Assembly: GCF_000143415.4 (NCBI RefSeq)
Contig: NW_003314345.1
Coordinates: 446,264-510,263, forward strand
From: Selaginella moellendorffii
Taxonomy: Eukaryota > Streptophyta > Lycopodiopsida > Selaginellales > Selaginellaceae
Direction: 5' to 3'
DNA length: 64,000 bases
The notes beneath the pieces were generated by a model, which worked only from the letters and a program-made list of their open reading frames with translations, had not been told where the DNA came from and did no database searches. Positions 11,984-22,431 of the stretch are shown piece by piece. The position numbers and the translations under genes were made by a program. The first letter of the stretch is position 1; each line of letters begins with the position of its first letter.

Positions 11984-14509
11984 ATGGGAAGAATGAAGAG
12001 GGCCAGCGCGTTCGTGGTCGCTGTGGCGCAGAAGCTCGTCCGAGACGATCGATCGGCTGCAATGTGTCGTCTGCAGCCGCTCCTGGAGCGCGCCATTGCG
12101 GATTTGCCTCCCGGAAAGCTGCGATCGGCGCTGGAATCCGATTTGCCCAGGTTTGGAGACCTACTGTGCAAGACAGTGAAGGAAATGCTGGATTCTACTC
12201 AATGCGAGGAGCTGCCGGGTGATAATCTGCTCCAGGTTTCACAGGGACCGGTAGTGACAGACGCGGCTTTTGGAAAATCTGTGGAAGCTGTGATAGTGGC
12301 TGTAGAGAATTTGGCTGGGCGCGGTGAGAGATTGAAGGAATGGATTAGTTCGTGTAGGAGGCTCTTGGTGTGTCGTCCGGATTCTCCATTGGCCTTGTGG
12401 TGGGCGTACGCAGCACTGGAGCTCCATTGCTCACAGGATTTGGCATTAGCACAGGAAAACAAGGAGAAGCTGGCAGTTCACGTTATCTCCTCGGCCAAGG
12501 ATTTGATGCATCGTTTGAGAGGGTTGACGACAAATCCATTTGCTGCGGTGGCTGCGATGGCTCCCGTGGTTTCTGCTCTTTCGGAAGCTGGCTCTATCAT
12601 CACAGCTTCTGGTTCCTGTCCATCAAAGTCGTGGCGCAACGCTGTAAAGTTGCTCGAGTTGGCATGCAAGGAGGTTTTGGGAAGCATAGCGCTTTACACA
12701 AGTCGACAGCAAGCGAGGCCACCTCAAACTCTAAGGAGTGACGATTCTTCGTCGTTGGATTTTCGAGGCCTGGTACTGGCTGGAAAGGGACTGATGAAGC
12801 TGACCGGGATCGAGAACAGCGACAACAAAGGTGTTGCGAAGCTTTTTCCACTCTCCTCGAAAGCGATGAAGAATTCGATGAGGGTGGAAAGTGGTGACAT
12901 GGAAACCTGTGCAAGTATTGTAGCTTCTGAGGCCGTGCTACTGCGAGTGATCGTGAGCGTCCTGGAACTGCGCGGTAAGAGTGAGAAGAAGGTGGACTTG
13001 GAAAATCACGATTTTTCGGAGCGCCTCAAGTTTCTGGCGGTGCACGGTGCAGGTCAGCTAGATTTATTTTCTCTCCCTCTCTAACTAACCTCTGACTTTC
13101 AGCAGATATGCTTGTGGATGTGTTATTGGATCCAATTCTTCCGGTGGAACATATTTTGGTGAGTTTTTCTTTCATTTGCATTTCTCATGCCGCGTGCTTT
13201 CATCCAGAACACGGAGGAAGAATTATTCTTGAGAGGAATCTTGTACGATGTTGTGCTGGCAGATTTACCTAGACTCAACGACCAGCACCTTGGAGCCAAC
13301 GCAAAGTTTTCTCTCTTTTTGAAAAAGATTGGGCTAGCGCAACGTGCAATGGAGTTTTACAGGTGCGTTTAAGTTGTCGATGTACTTGAGATATTTATTA
13401 TGTTACAAAACAGATTACGAGGTGCCCGAACAAAAGCCGTTGAACTTTCCTCCCGGCTACCGTCATGGAGTGTCCCAGCTGGATTTGCTCAGTGGTTACA
13501 GTCGTCTAAAATGGAAGGCAAGCCTGCCGATAATATACTGTTCAACCCTCGCACCTTGATAGGTACCTTGTTTTAAGTTGTTGCTGTCGTTTGTGCTGAG
13601 TTGTTTGGTTTATCAGGGTGGCTGGCAAGCGTTAACGAGGAAGTTCTTGCATCTATCATAGCGAATTGTGTTTCCGAGAAGGGTCGCAGCAAGAAGATCG
13701 ATCAAGCTACAGATGCTGACGAAGTTGGCAACATTTTCTTTGTTGATACGAAGGGAGATTCTGTACAGGGCGACAAAGAAGAACTAAAAGCGGCTGACCG
13801 AGCCTTTGCTAGCGCAGCTGAATGCATACAAGAAGAACACGCAAAGGACGCACAGGAATCAGGTGAGAGTGAGGGAGGAGATTCAGATGAAAGCGACAAA
13901 GAGGAAGAAAGTGCGCAGGAGGAGGATGGAGGGAATAAACAGGAAAGTAAACAGGACCCTGATACGACAGGAGAAGTGATAATTGATGGTCTTCGGCACG
14001 ACATTGAAGTTGTTTTGGTCAGCGAAGCTGCACTTTCGAAGATGGAACTTTCAGAACCCGAAGTCGCTGTAGCTGAAGCTGCGGAGGCTTTTGCTGCTCA
14101 GGATGCACCTACTACAATCGATGCAAGGATTGACGAACCGGATGAACCTGCTACACTCGATTCAAGGATTGACGAACCGGAGGACAATGCCGAGAAAATG
14201 GAAAGTGATCAACACTTTTCTACCCCTGTTGAGGAGAAGCCACAGCCAGTAGCCGGAGCAGAAGTGGAAGAGACGAATGAAGCTAAGATACCGAAAATAC
14301 CGAAAACACCGAAGACGTCGAGAAGCTCGGTGGTTACTACACCGCAATCTCTTCCGGTGGTTCGTTGCACTCGCAGTGGTAGAAAATACGGCGATTTTGT
14401 GCAACAATCTGTGCCTGCGTCAACGAAGAGACGGAGGGTTTCAAAAACAGAAGCAGACGCCGCCGCTGTTTCCGCAGATTCACAAGTACCTGAACAGGTG
14501 CAACACTAA
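11984..14509 (+). CDS. Unrecognised plant protein: helical N-terminal region and acidic C-terminal tail
   Basis: I do not recognise the family. The start ATG is at 11984 (MGRMKRASAF). A first long exon of about 1.07 kb encodes a largely alpha-helical region (LQPLLERAIADLPPG, WWAYAALELHCSQDLALAQ), like a repeat-helix scaffold. Shorter exons then encode LFLRGILYDVVLADLPRL, FLKKIGLAQRAMEFYRL and GWLASVNEEVLASIIANC. The last exon (from about 13618) is strongly acidic and Glu/Ser-rich, with a near-repeat (TIDARIDEPDEPAT, then TLDSRIDEPEDNAE). It ends with a basic, KTPKT-containing tail with an NLS-like KRRRVSK. A nuclear location is likely; the role is unknown. The splice joins I could follow keep frame, so it should be a real gene. 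Confidence 0.75.
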
Positions 14510-14882
14510 TCCCAAAGATGGTTTTGTCATCAATTCGCAATTTTTAAGGTGATATTTTTCATCCCATATTTAATTCATTATGAGATGTTTGCTGTCAGGA
14601 CTCGATCAAATTCTCTGGTGTAGGACGAGCAAACATTGTGCATATCGCTGCGGGGCCAACACACAGCCAGCTTTTATTGGTGGAACACTTGGGATGTCCA
14701 GCAGAATATGCAGCTTGGGCGGGATTTTTTATCTTCGATAAATTGGCTTTATAACTACGCACAAGAAGTAGCAGGAACGCAGCCTTTTTTTCAAGGTGTG
14801 GTCTCTCATATCCTTTTAGATGTGTATCTAACATGTCAGATTTTTCATTTTGTTTTCCTAGACGAAGGAGCTGCCGAAGGAA
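14510..14882 (+). promoter_or_regulatory. PHT1 promoter and 5' leader, probably with a leader intron
   Basis: No coding region is seen. A pyrimidine-rich acceptor (TTTTGTTTTCCTAG) lies at about 14848-14861, just before the short leader ACGAAGGAGCTGCCGAAGGAA and the ATG. A donor-like AAGGTGTGG lies near 14794. PHT1 genes often carry such a 5' UTR intron. Confidence 0.55.
14704..14711. promoter_or_regulatory. P1BS phosphate-starvation element
   Basis: GAATATGC fits GNATATNC, the binding site of the MYB-CC factor PHR1 that drives PHT1 genes under phosphate starvation. It is about 170 bp before the PHT1 ATG, where functional sites usually lie. The motif is degenerate, so chance occurrence is possible. 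Confidence 0.55.
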
Positions 14883-16556
14883 ATGGCTAGAGAGCAACTG
14901 GAAGTTCTCCATGCTCTGGACAAAGCCAAGACGCAGTGGTATCATGTTACAGCCGTTGTCATTGCGGGAATGGGATTCTTCACAGACGCTTACGACCTCT
15001 TCTGCATCTCGTTGCTGACAAAGCTCCTCGGACGCATTTACTACTACGATCCACACACCGGGAAGCCAGGCACGTTGCCAGTGCAAGTCAATGCCGCTGT
15101 GAGCGGAGTGGCTCTCTGTGGAACTCTGGCTGGACAGCTCTTCTTTGGATGGCTCGGTGACAAACTGGGACGGAAGAAGGTGTATGGTCTCACGCTGCTG
15201 CTGATGGTTATCTGCTCCATAGCTTCCGGCCTCTCCTTCGGCAGCACCGCGCAGTCCGTCATGACCACCTTGTGCTTCTTCCGGTTCTGGCTCGGCTTCG
15301 GCATTGGGGGCGACTATCCTCTCTCGGCCACCATCATGTCGGAGTACGCCAACACAAAGACGAGGGGAGCTTTCATAGCTGCAGTGTTCGCTATGCAAGG
15401 CTTCGGCATCCTCGCAGCGGCTATCGTCACGATCGTCGTGTCAGCAGCTTTCAAGCATGCTTTCCCGACTCCCAAGTTTTTTGAAGACCCGATCGCCTCG
15501 ACGCCAGTCCAGGCAGACTTTGTCTGGAGGATTATCTTCATGCTGGGAAGCATCCCCGCTCTCGCAACGTTCTACTGGCGTATGAAAATGCCAGAGACAG
15601 CACGGTACACAGCTCTAGTCGAGAAGAGGCTCGATCAAGCCGCCGCCGATATGAGCAAGGTGCTCCGGGTGGACCTCCCGGTGGACAACAAAGCCGTGAG
15701 CACCGTCAAGGCCGAGGACGAGTACACTCTGATCTCTTGGAAGTTCGCGAGGAAGCACGGTATACAGCTCCTGGGAACCACGACGACATGGTTCCTCCTC
15801 GACGTTGCCTTCTACAGCCAGCAAATCTTCCAGAAAGACATCTACACCCAGGTTGGCTATCTCAAGCAGGCGAAGCAACTGGCAGCTCTGGAAGAGACGC
15901 TCGATCTCGCGAAAGCCCAAGCTCTGGTGGCTATGTTCGGCACGGTCCCTGGCTACTGGTTCACAGTCGCGCTCATCGACCACCTTGGAAGGTTCACGAT
16001 TCAGCTTATGGGATTTTTCATGATGACCGTGTTTATGTTTGCTCTGGCCATTCCATACGAGAGCTACTGGCGAGGCCAACACAAGAACCACGACACCGGC
16101 AAGTACATGGGGGGACACAACCATGGCTTCGTCGCCCTCTTCGGCCTGACGTTCTTCTTCGCGAACTTCGGGCCCAACAGCACCACTTTCATCGTCCCGG
16201 CCGAGCTGTTCCCGGCCAGGCTCCGCGCGACTTGTCACGGTATCTCGGCAGCAGCAGGCAAAGCCGGTGCCATCATCGGCACCTTTGGCTTCGCTTACGC
16301 ATCGCAATCGAGGCACCGCACGGAGCTTGACAGTGGCTACGATCGTCCAGGCATTGGCATGCAGAGGTCGCTCATAGTCTTGGCTTTCGCCAATCTCGCG
16401 GGCTTCTGCTTCACTTGGCTGGTTCCGGAAACTAAAGGCAAGAGCCTCGAAGATTTATCCGGAGAGAACGATGAGGAAACGACGACGACGACGACCTCCA
16501 TGGCTCAAGCTCCAGATGCCAACAACAGTGCTACCAATGGATCTAGCGCCGTCTAG
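14883..16556 (+). CDS. High-affinity phosphate transporter, PHT1 family
   Basis: Proton-coupled inorganic phosphate uptake carrier of the plasma membrane (major facilitator superfamily). A single exon of 557 codons plus stop, matching usual plant PHT1 size. It starts [20 protein letters not shown], in which KAKTQWYH is the family's N-terminal signature. The first membrane helix contains [12 protein letters not shown]. The PHT1 signature [15 protein letters not shown] is intact near 15305-15350. The large cytosolic loop lies around 15590-15740, and the second half ([25 protein letters not shown]) is complete. The C-terminal tail has a run of threonines and is acidic. It is followed by the convergent LRR gene 235 bp away. 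Which of the several lycophyte PHT1 paralogs this is cannot be told here. Confidence 0.97.
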   Translation: MAREQLEVLHALDKAKTQWYHVTAVVIAGMGFFTDAYDLFCISLLTKLLGRIYYYDPHTGKPGTLPVQVNAAVSGVALCGTLAGQLFFGWLGDKLGRKKVYGLTLLLMVICSIASGLSFGSTAQSVMTTLCFFRFWLGFGIGGDYPLSATIMSEYANTKTRGAFIAAVFAMQGFGILAAAIVTIVVSAAFKHAFPTPKFFEDPIASTPVQADFVWRIIFMLGSIPALATFYWRMKMPETARYTALVEKRLDQAAADMSKVLRVDLPVDNKAVSTVKAEDEYTLISWKFARKHGIQLLGTTTTWFLLDVAFYSQQIFQKDIYTQVGYLKQAKQLAALEETLDLAKAQALVAMFGTVPGYWFTVALIDHLGRFTIQLMGFFMMTVFMFALAIPYESYWRGQHKNHDTGKYMGGHNHGFVALFGLTFFFANFGPNSTTFIVPAELFPARLRATCHGISAAAGKAGAIIGTFGFAYASQSRHRTELDSGYDRPGIGMQRSLIVLAFANLAGFCFTWLVPETKGKSLEDLSGENDEETTTTTTSMAQAPDANNSATNGSSAV

Positions 16557-16791
16557 ACAAAAGCTTTTTAGTTTTGGTTTCTCTTACTCTCTAGTGTTAG
16601 TGTGTGACAAATAAGCTATGTGGGATCCCAGGGAAAGAAAAGCTTGAATCTTCTGTGCCCACCAGCTTTTAGTACAAATCCCACTGCTCAGTAATGCTTG
16701 TATCTTTTCGAAGGTTTCTTTTCTCTCAGTCCTGTTACCTTTTCCATCAGTCCTGAAGAGAGTTTTTCCAGAGTCGTACAATACATACATT

Positions 16792-18278
16792 CTAGAAATG
16801 CTTGTTACGTCTTCTTCGTCCTCCACTCTTTCGGGAAGAGTTTGCTTGCAGGCTTTCCACTCGCTTGGCCTTGCTACCCGACGATCTCTTCGCTTTCCTC
16901 GCACCAACCAGCTCCGTCCTTGCGAATTTCCCCACCACGGCCTCCCGCGCCGGCACGGCTTTGATGGGCAGATTGTTGAGATAGCTGAGGCGAGGAGCGA
17001 TGGCTCCCACCAGCCGCTTGAGCTGCTCGTCGCCCAAGTTGAGAAGAACCGCGTTGCCAAGCAGGTTTAAGACCTGTAAGCAGCTGTAGTTTGCCGCGAG
17101 CTGGAGCAGAGACTTCGCAGTCGTGAGCCTGTTGTTGCTGAGATCGAGCAGGAAGAGCTTCCTCAGGCGGTGGAGCCCCTCGACTTCGCTGATTTTGTTG
17201 CCGGAGAGGTAGAGCTCTCGTACCGAGGTACAGTTTCCCAGGCCTGTGACGATAGTGTTCGTTAATACCGGTTTCAGCTGACAAGTCCTTAATAGAGGAA
17301 AAAAAAACCACACTGGTTTAAAAATATCTTACCATGTCCAACTCGTGAAATGCGATTGTGGGACAGGTTGAGAATGCGCAGCCTGCTTAGTCCTCGAAGC
17401 CCCTCGATCACCGAGATCTTGTTTCGGGAGAGGTCGAGAAAGTGAAGGTTCCTGGGGAGACATCCCGGAGGAATTTTAGCTGTAGGAAAAAGAAGTCAGA
17501 GAAACTCTAGAAAAGAAAACGAGAGATCTCACCGATGGAGTTTCCAGAGATCGAAAGGCTCCTTAAGTTGTTGAAAGCTCCCAGCAAAGGAAGAGACTTG
17601 AGGCCGATCCCGGCCAAGTGAGCGCTCCCTGCCAGCGGATCTAAGGACTGGACGACGAGATCGTTGAGCTCTCTATCCGGGTCACTTTGATCTTCGGCCG
17701 CAGTAGCAGCTTGAGCACAAGTATCCTGTTCTGGATCTTCCTCGCCGGACTTATCCATCTCGTCGAGTTCCTCGAGGTTCCTGACCCAGTCCTCGACATG
17801 CTTCAAGGCGGAGCGAATAGAACCATCGTATCTTTCCTCTTCGTCACCATCCTTGGTGCCGTAAGCTGGATGATAATCGCTACCACTTGGCTGGATGACG
17901 ATGGGAGAAAACTCTGCCGAAGACGAGAAGCTGGTAGAGGGCGTCTTGCAATCCTCCGGATCTGGAAGAGATCTCACGCTCGCGCTGGAGCTCTTCAAGT
18001 CAGTAGTAGCGAGTGTTTGCTTTTCTGGATCCTTGGAGCCACCAATTGTCGGTGACGCATCATCTCCCGGCCAGACTTTAGCTTTTCCCGAAACTTCTCT
18101 GCTTAGATCCAGTCTCCTCTCGGACAAGGAAGCGTCGTTGTTTTTCTTCTTGTCCTTCTTCTACACAACCAATCATTCCAGTCAAGAAAGATTCGCGAGA
18201 AAAGAAAAATAAACACAGTACCTGTGAGCTCCACGAAGAGAAGACCGGAAAGCACGAAATAGTTCTCATCACTGCCAT
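16792..18278 (-). CDS. SDS22-like leucine-rich repeat protein ('outer arm dynein light chain 1'-like)
   Basis: Plant homolog of proteins annotated as outer arm dynein light chain 1 (Arabidopsis At1g78230 type). The first ATG (18276-18278) gives MAVMRTISCFPVFSSWSSQ, resembling the family's short Cys/Phe N-terminus. A lysine-rich exon (KKDKKKNN) and a long serine/acidic linker (to about 17650) follow. Then come SDS22-type LRRs: LRSLSISGNSI, LHFLDLSRNKISVIEGL, LRILNLSHNRISRVGHGL, VRELYLSGNKISEVEGL, LFLLDLSNNRLTTAKSL and LQVLNLLGNAV. The C-terminal cap (LSYLNNLPIKAVPARE) is followed by a very basic tail (KSGGRRRRNKHF). It is probably a phosphatase or cytoskeletal adaptor. The exon ending near 17330 is joined to the next by a short intron. 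Confidence 0.85.
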
Positions 18279-18940
18279 GGTGGCGTATGATTTGAGAAAC
18301 GAGATATGGAGATAGAGAGAGAGAGAGAGGGGCTCGCAAAAGACCCCACCGTCCACGCAGAATTAGCCGTAGTCTACATGAACGCTCTGCGCTCCAACGA
18401 ATCTGTGATACATTAAAATCACCGATCACGCTCTCTGCTGGAGCACACACACAATGAGAGTGAGAATTCGCGAATACAAACCCCAGAGGAGCAAAATCAA
18501 GCTCAATCCGCCACAATGCGGGCGCCCACTTACCTCACAGATCATTCCACCGCATCCGCGATCACAAATCCAGCGCATTGGAGCTCGCCGCCACGCATCG
18601 ATCGATCGATCGATCGCCAAGAACACTCTCTTTCTTCTCTCTGGGCGCTCTACTTAATATCCTAGCGCTAGCAACAAAAGGTAAAGAGAATTTCCTTGAC
18701 GCGTTTTACTTTTACCTGGGTGACACGTGCCCGGCGCTCAGTGGGAGGCCGAAACACGTACATGTCCCGAGAATATGCCGCCATTCGTCCTTTCCAAACT
18801 ACATTCTTTTAAAAGAGGCTTCTAGAAGAGGAAAACTCCAAAAAAAACCTCAGCCGTCGATCCCATCGTTTGGTTGTGCTGGTTGGTGGACCGACCATTG
18901 AACGCGACTCGCGGTTTTAAAGGCGTACGAGGCGTACGTC
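18279..18940. other. Intergenic, upstream of the LRR gene
   Basis: No coding sequence is supported. It holds the LRR promoter and a GATC microsatellite (see 18598-18617). An ACACGT/ACGTGT-rich patch lies near 18720-18765. Confidence 0.5.
18598..18617. repeat. (GATC)n-type microsatellite
   Basis: ATCGATCGATCGATCG-type tetranucleotide run, upstream of the LRR gene. A similar, shorter run is at 29928-29945 near the SDP6 start. Confidence 0.85.
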
Positions 18941-18944
18941 CGTA

Positions 18945-19680
18945 GAGATCGTTGTCCGTAGCTCCGTGGGCCATCACCGGTTCGAATCCAGCCAAAAGCG
19001 TTGCAATTTTTCTCCCCTTGGGTTTGTTTTCTGCCAGGACAGTTGGTTACCACATGTTTCTGAGACAAAATAAAATCGTCAGAGAGATAAAAAAGATCAG
19101 TATAAAGGTTCGTTCGAAGAAAGCTCCATTTGTCCTTGCCACTGTAAAGCCTGCCCTGTTTTGTTTCTCTGCAAGTAAAGCACTGAGTTTTGGCAATCTG
19201 TTTGTTTGATCACAGTTTTTTCATGAGATAATTTCTGTTCAATGGTATTCAGCTCTTCTTCTTCTTTATCATCTATAAATCGTTCGAAGAAAGAGTGCCA
19301 CTTTTGTCCTCCTTGGATATGTGCCTTGTTTTGTTTCTCTGCAAGTAAAGCATTAAATTCATACTGGAAGAACTGGAAACGTATATAATACATACTCTTG
19401 GATACACTCAGTGTACCCGTAGACCGTAGCTCCGTGGACAAGCACCGGTTGGAATCCAGCCAAAGCGTTTGAGATTTTTCTCGTCTTGGTTTTTCTTTCT
19501 GCCAGGACAGTTGAAAGTGGACCAGTTACCACATGTTTCTGGAGAAAAGAAACAAAAGAAAAGATGCAATCAGTATGGAGGTTTGTTTTTTTATCGTCTG
19601 CGACTGTAAAGCCTGGCTTGCTTTCTTTCTCTGCAAGTAAAAGCACTGAGTTCATACTGGAAGAACTAGAAATCATATGA
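18945..19680. repeat. Imperfect tandem repeat of an unknown sequence (about 2.5 copies)
   Basis: A block at about 18950-19200 (GTAGCTCCGTGG, CACCGGTT, AATCCAGCC, TCTGCCAGGACAGTTG, TACCACATGTTTCTG, ACTGTAAAGCCTG, TTTCTCTGCAAGTAAAGCACTGAG) recurs at about 19420-19680. A partial copy lies at 19268-19400. Copies 2 and 3 share ATTCATACTGGAAGAACT. On the minus strand short open frames exist but no stable protein. It abuts the 3' end of a PPR pseudogene and may derive from that gene's downstream region. Confidence 0.75.
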
Positions 19681-19682
19681 TA

Positions 19683-20420
19683 CATACTCTTTCATCGTCA
19701 TGGCAAAACCTGGAGACCTGCTCATCTGATCGCCATGAGAAAATCTCTTCAAACCTGTTTGATGATCGTAACCCGAGGCATTTTGATGGTCGAGCTCCAT
19801 GATGGACTCGAAAGCCAGCCTCCCGAGCGTTACATTTTTCCACTTCCAGCAAGCTCCCAGCACTGCCTTCCATATCACAACATCCGGCTTGCAGCTCATC
19901 CCTTTCACCAATTTCACTGCCTCGTCGAGTTGATTCGCGCGGCCGAGAAGCTCCACCATGCAAGTGTAGTGTTGAATCATGGGGGCAATCCCATACTTAC
20001 GAGGTATTCCTTCGAATTCCTCCTTCGCTCTGTCGACCAGGCGCACGGAGAGGAACGTAACACCGTCTGGCTTCACACCGCCAACTTTCTCCATTCTCTC
20101 GGCAGCTATAGCCTGCGATCAGTGAGCTCCATGTCACTAAATCTTTGTTCCAAATGGAACTAAATACCTCGCACTTTGTGACGAAACCAACGAGCGCGTT
20201 TGCGATGATAGGATCTCTGTCCACTCGGCGCCTTTCCCACACTCCGCATACCCGATGATGATACAGTTTGCATTACGTATCCAGCAGCAACCGATCTGCA
20301 CAAGGCGAGGTGCGTGTGCCGCGAATGGCAACGAACAATCGACGCCCAGATCCGCCAAGGGTACGCTCTCTCCCACCGCTGCATCCCTCAAGGATGTTAC
20401 AACTGGTCCTACTTTCAGCT
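19683..20420 (-). pseudogene. Degenerate PPR gene fragment
   Basis: Minus-strand pieces of a PPR protein in several frames: ANALVGFVTKC, then NKDLVTWSSLIAGYS, then VKPDGVTFLSV, then HYTCMVELLGRANQLDEAVK and PDVVIWKAVLGACWKW. These are the PLS repeats and E-type end of a typical plant PPR, but frame shifts near 20180 and 20100 and missing segments break it. No start codon and no complete repeat array remain. Confidence 0.75.
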
Positions 20421-20489
20421 GGATCAGGAGCGCCCTTTAAAATGTCAGGGGAGTGATCCTCGCTGAGAGGCGGGAAGCGAAGTGAGAGA

Positions 20490-20660
20490 CTGTGCCATAC
20501 ACTACCGAGTTTCCTAATCCGTGGGTGTGGAACAAATCAACATGCACCGATGGGAAGGGTAGTGTATGGCTGATGGCCGGGTCGCGTATCATGCACTACA
20601 GAGCAAATTCCAAGAGTTGGTCGGAGATTGGTGTGCCTGCTGCCTTGAGGGAAGCTCGAG
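20490..20660 (+). pseudogene. Fragment of an F-box-associated/kelch-like gene
   Basis: The plus strand encodes FPNPWVWNKSTCTDGKGSVW and HYRANSKSWSEIGVP. This matches the C-terminal part of the fragments on the minus strand at 61215-61660 (DPWLWHDLTCSDGKDSIW). It has no F-box and no flanking exons, so it is an isolated gene piece within the fragment mosaic. Confidence 0.6.
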
Positions 20661-20929
20661 GAGTACCGGGGCTTGCTTGCTTCTCCTGTGAAGTGCTCCA
20701 TTTTATTCCATGACACGCTCGAGCTTCTTCCTTCTTACATGCCTTGACTGCTACGATAACCGTGACGTGATCCAGCTTACAAAATTCTTTTTGCATGCGT
20801 GAGGGAAGAATTTGAGAGTTAGAACAAAGTGCATTTTAATGATAATTTGTGAAAAGGGAACATAATAGAGTTAAGATTCACATTTAGCAAAAGGGCCAAA
20901 CCAAAAGATGCCATTTATATCCCGAGATC

Positions 20930-21690
20930 CACATCCACATCCACATCCCTGGACTCTCCTTGGCTAAGAGGTGGCATGGTATCGAAAAATTTCTTAGCAA
21001 CTTAAAGGTTGGAGTTTGTCCATGCTTCTGGAATGCAGACCTAGATTCCATGATCCTCAGGACACGAGGCTATGACATGGCATGGCATGAAACATATTTG
21101 ATGCCCCACAGGGTCCCCATGATCATAAACATCTAGGCATTCTGGGCATATACCGACAGCATGGCATTCGACAGCTGGGGCATAAGCGATTTATGCCACC
21201 ACGTTAACCAAAGGCATCTGGTCGAAAAAAGCCTTCGTTTCATGCAAATACCATTTCGGGGCATATGCTCCTATGCCAGAACCTCGAGAATACCCTTCTA
21301 AAGTTTTGTGCTGGACGAAAGGTTCCAACATTGCGTTCCCACAAGATCAAGCTCGGGAATGGAATTAAACGTTTTTTTTGCGTGATCGATGGCCATACGC
21401 TGTTAAAAGATCAGTCAGAAGAGGCCATCTCGTTAAAAGATTTGGGTTGCGTGATGCATTTGCCCGCCGCCGCAGTATCCGGCGAGCATCTCCCACGCCA
21501 ACGCGTCTTTTTTGGAGCTGAGCTTGTCGAAAACCTGTCGAGCTCGATCGATGTTGCAATTTCCGTGCATCTCAATGAGCTTGTTGAACATGAAGACATC
21601 ATCATAGCGGAAGAGACGGCAAACTCGATCATCAATGTCCCTTGCTGCTGCGGCTTCTACAGAATTCGGTCAACTTGAATCTCCAGGATG
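20930..21690 (-). pseudogene. Internally deleted copy of the 22432-24489 PPR gene
   Basis: The plus strand at 21240-21690 aligns closely with 23940-24530, the reverse of the N-terminal half of the neighbouring PPR. Shared words include AAGATCAAGCTCGGGAATGG, GGAGCTGAGCTTGTCGAAAA and CTTGTTGAACATGAAGACATC, and the similarity continues past the start codon into CTCCAGGATGATCATGG. Blocks at 20945-21200 match internal repeats near 23105-23560 with large deletions between. Several indels destroy the frame. Confidence 0.85.
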
Positions 21691-21782
21691 ATCATGGAAA
21701 ACTGAAGGGAATTTAGAGCCTTTGGAAAGGTCACTTAACTTTCTATGTAATTTTGTAAATTTTAAAGTTTTCCACATCACGA

Positions 21783-21895
21783 AATATCAACGTCCAAGAC
21801 GAATCGTATCTCCTCTTCCTTCGACTGCGGAAGCATGGTGATCGGGAAAGTAGAATCAGTGGTGCCGGCCACCGTTCTTCCATAAACACCACAGC
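21783..21895 (-). pseudogene. Fragment of the SDP6 gene
   Basis: The minus strand encodes [20 protein letters not shown] and EEEIRFVLD. This is the same as part of the SDP6 gene at about 28594-28712, with scattered substitutions. It is about 110 bp long and sits between two PPR-derived segments, in the same orientation as the parent gene 6.8 kb away. Confidence 0.9.
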
Positions 21896-22049
21896 ATATA
21901 AAGCAGTGAAGATCATGAATCGTTGGAACAGGGAAGAGCTCTTCATTCTCGAGTCCCTGGAGCAGGATTTCCGTGGATCGCTGGAGCTTCTTCCTTCTCT
22001 GCCCAGCTACAGCATGCCCTAAATGCTGTGACACGATCTTGCGAAGGCT

Positions 22050-22330
22050 GATCGCCATCTCCACGCCTTGCATATTCCGAGATCATGGAAGTCCACGGAA
22101 CGCTTCATCTAAGAGAGCGTCCTCCATGCTCGTACATATCCAGCAGGGAGTCGCCACCACGCTGTTTGAAGAACAGTAATTCGTTCGCTCAGCAACATAG
22201 CTATGGACTCGCTTACCTGTTTGGAGGTCTCGCGAGTTTCTGCACGCTTTTTTCCTCGAAGATGACGTTGTGGGTAAAACGCGGAATCTCTCCTGGGCAA
22301 TATGCCCTGAATATGCCCTGAAGCTTCTCG
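22050..22330 (-). pseudogene. PPR N-terminal fragment
   Basis: The minus strand reads SRDLQTGKRVHSYVAERTN, a typical PPR N-terminal motif (leader plus first P/L repeat), followed by frame breaks. Bases 22052-22160 are also related to 24687-24770, upstream of the intact PPR, so this block is probably the decayed upstream flank of the duplicated PPR unit. Confidence 0.6.
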
Positions 22331-22431
22331 TTATCATCTAGACGTGATGGCATATGCCAGTCCATTTTGCTGTGGCATGGAAACTTGCAAACGCTTCCTC
22401 CACACTGTGCTTACTTTTTTCACCACCACGT

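Noticed and set aside
14595-15398. 267-codon minus-strand open frame across the PHT1 5' region
   Set aside because: It overlaps the PHT1 coding sequence and its leader, and has no recognisable domain.
18955-19000. Possible tRNA: GGTTCGAATCC B-box at about 18971
   Set aside because: The flanking bases do not form a proper T-stem, no acceptor or anticodon arm could be folded, and the repeat copy near 19450 has GGTTGGAATCC. It is treated as part of the tandem repeat.
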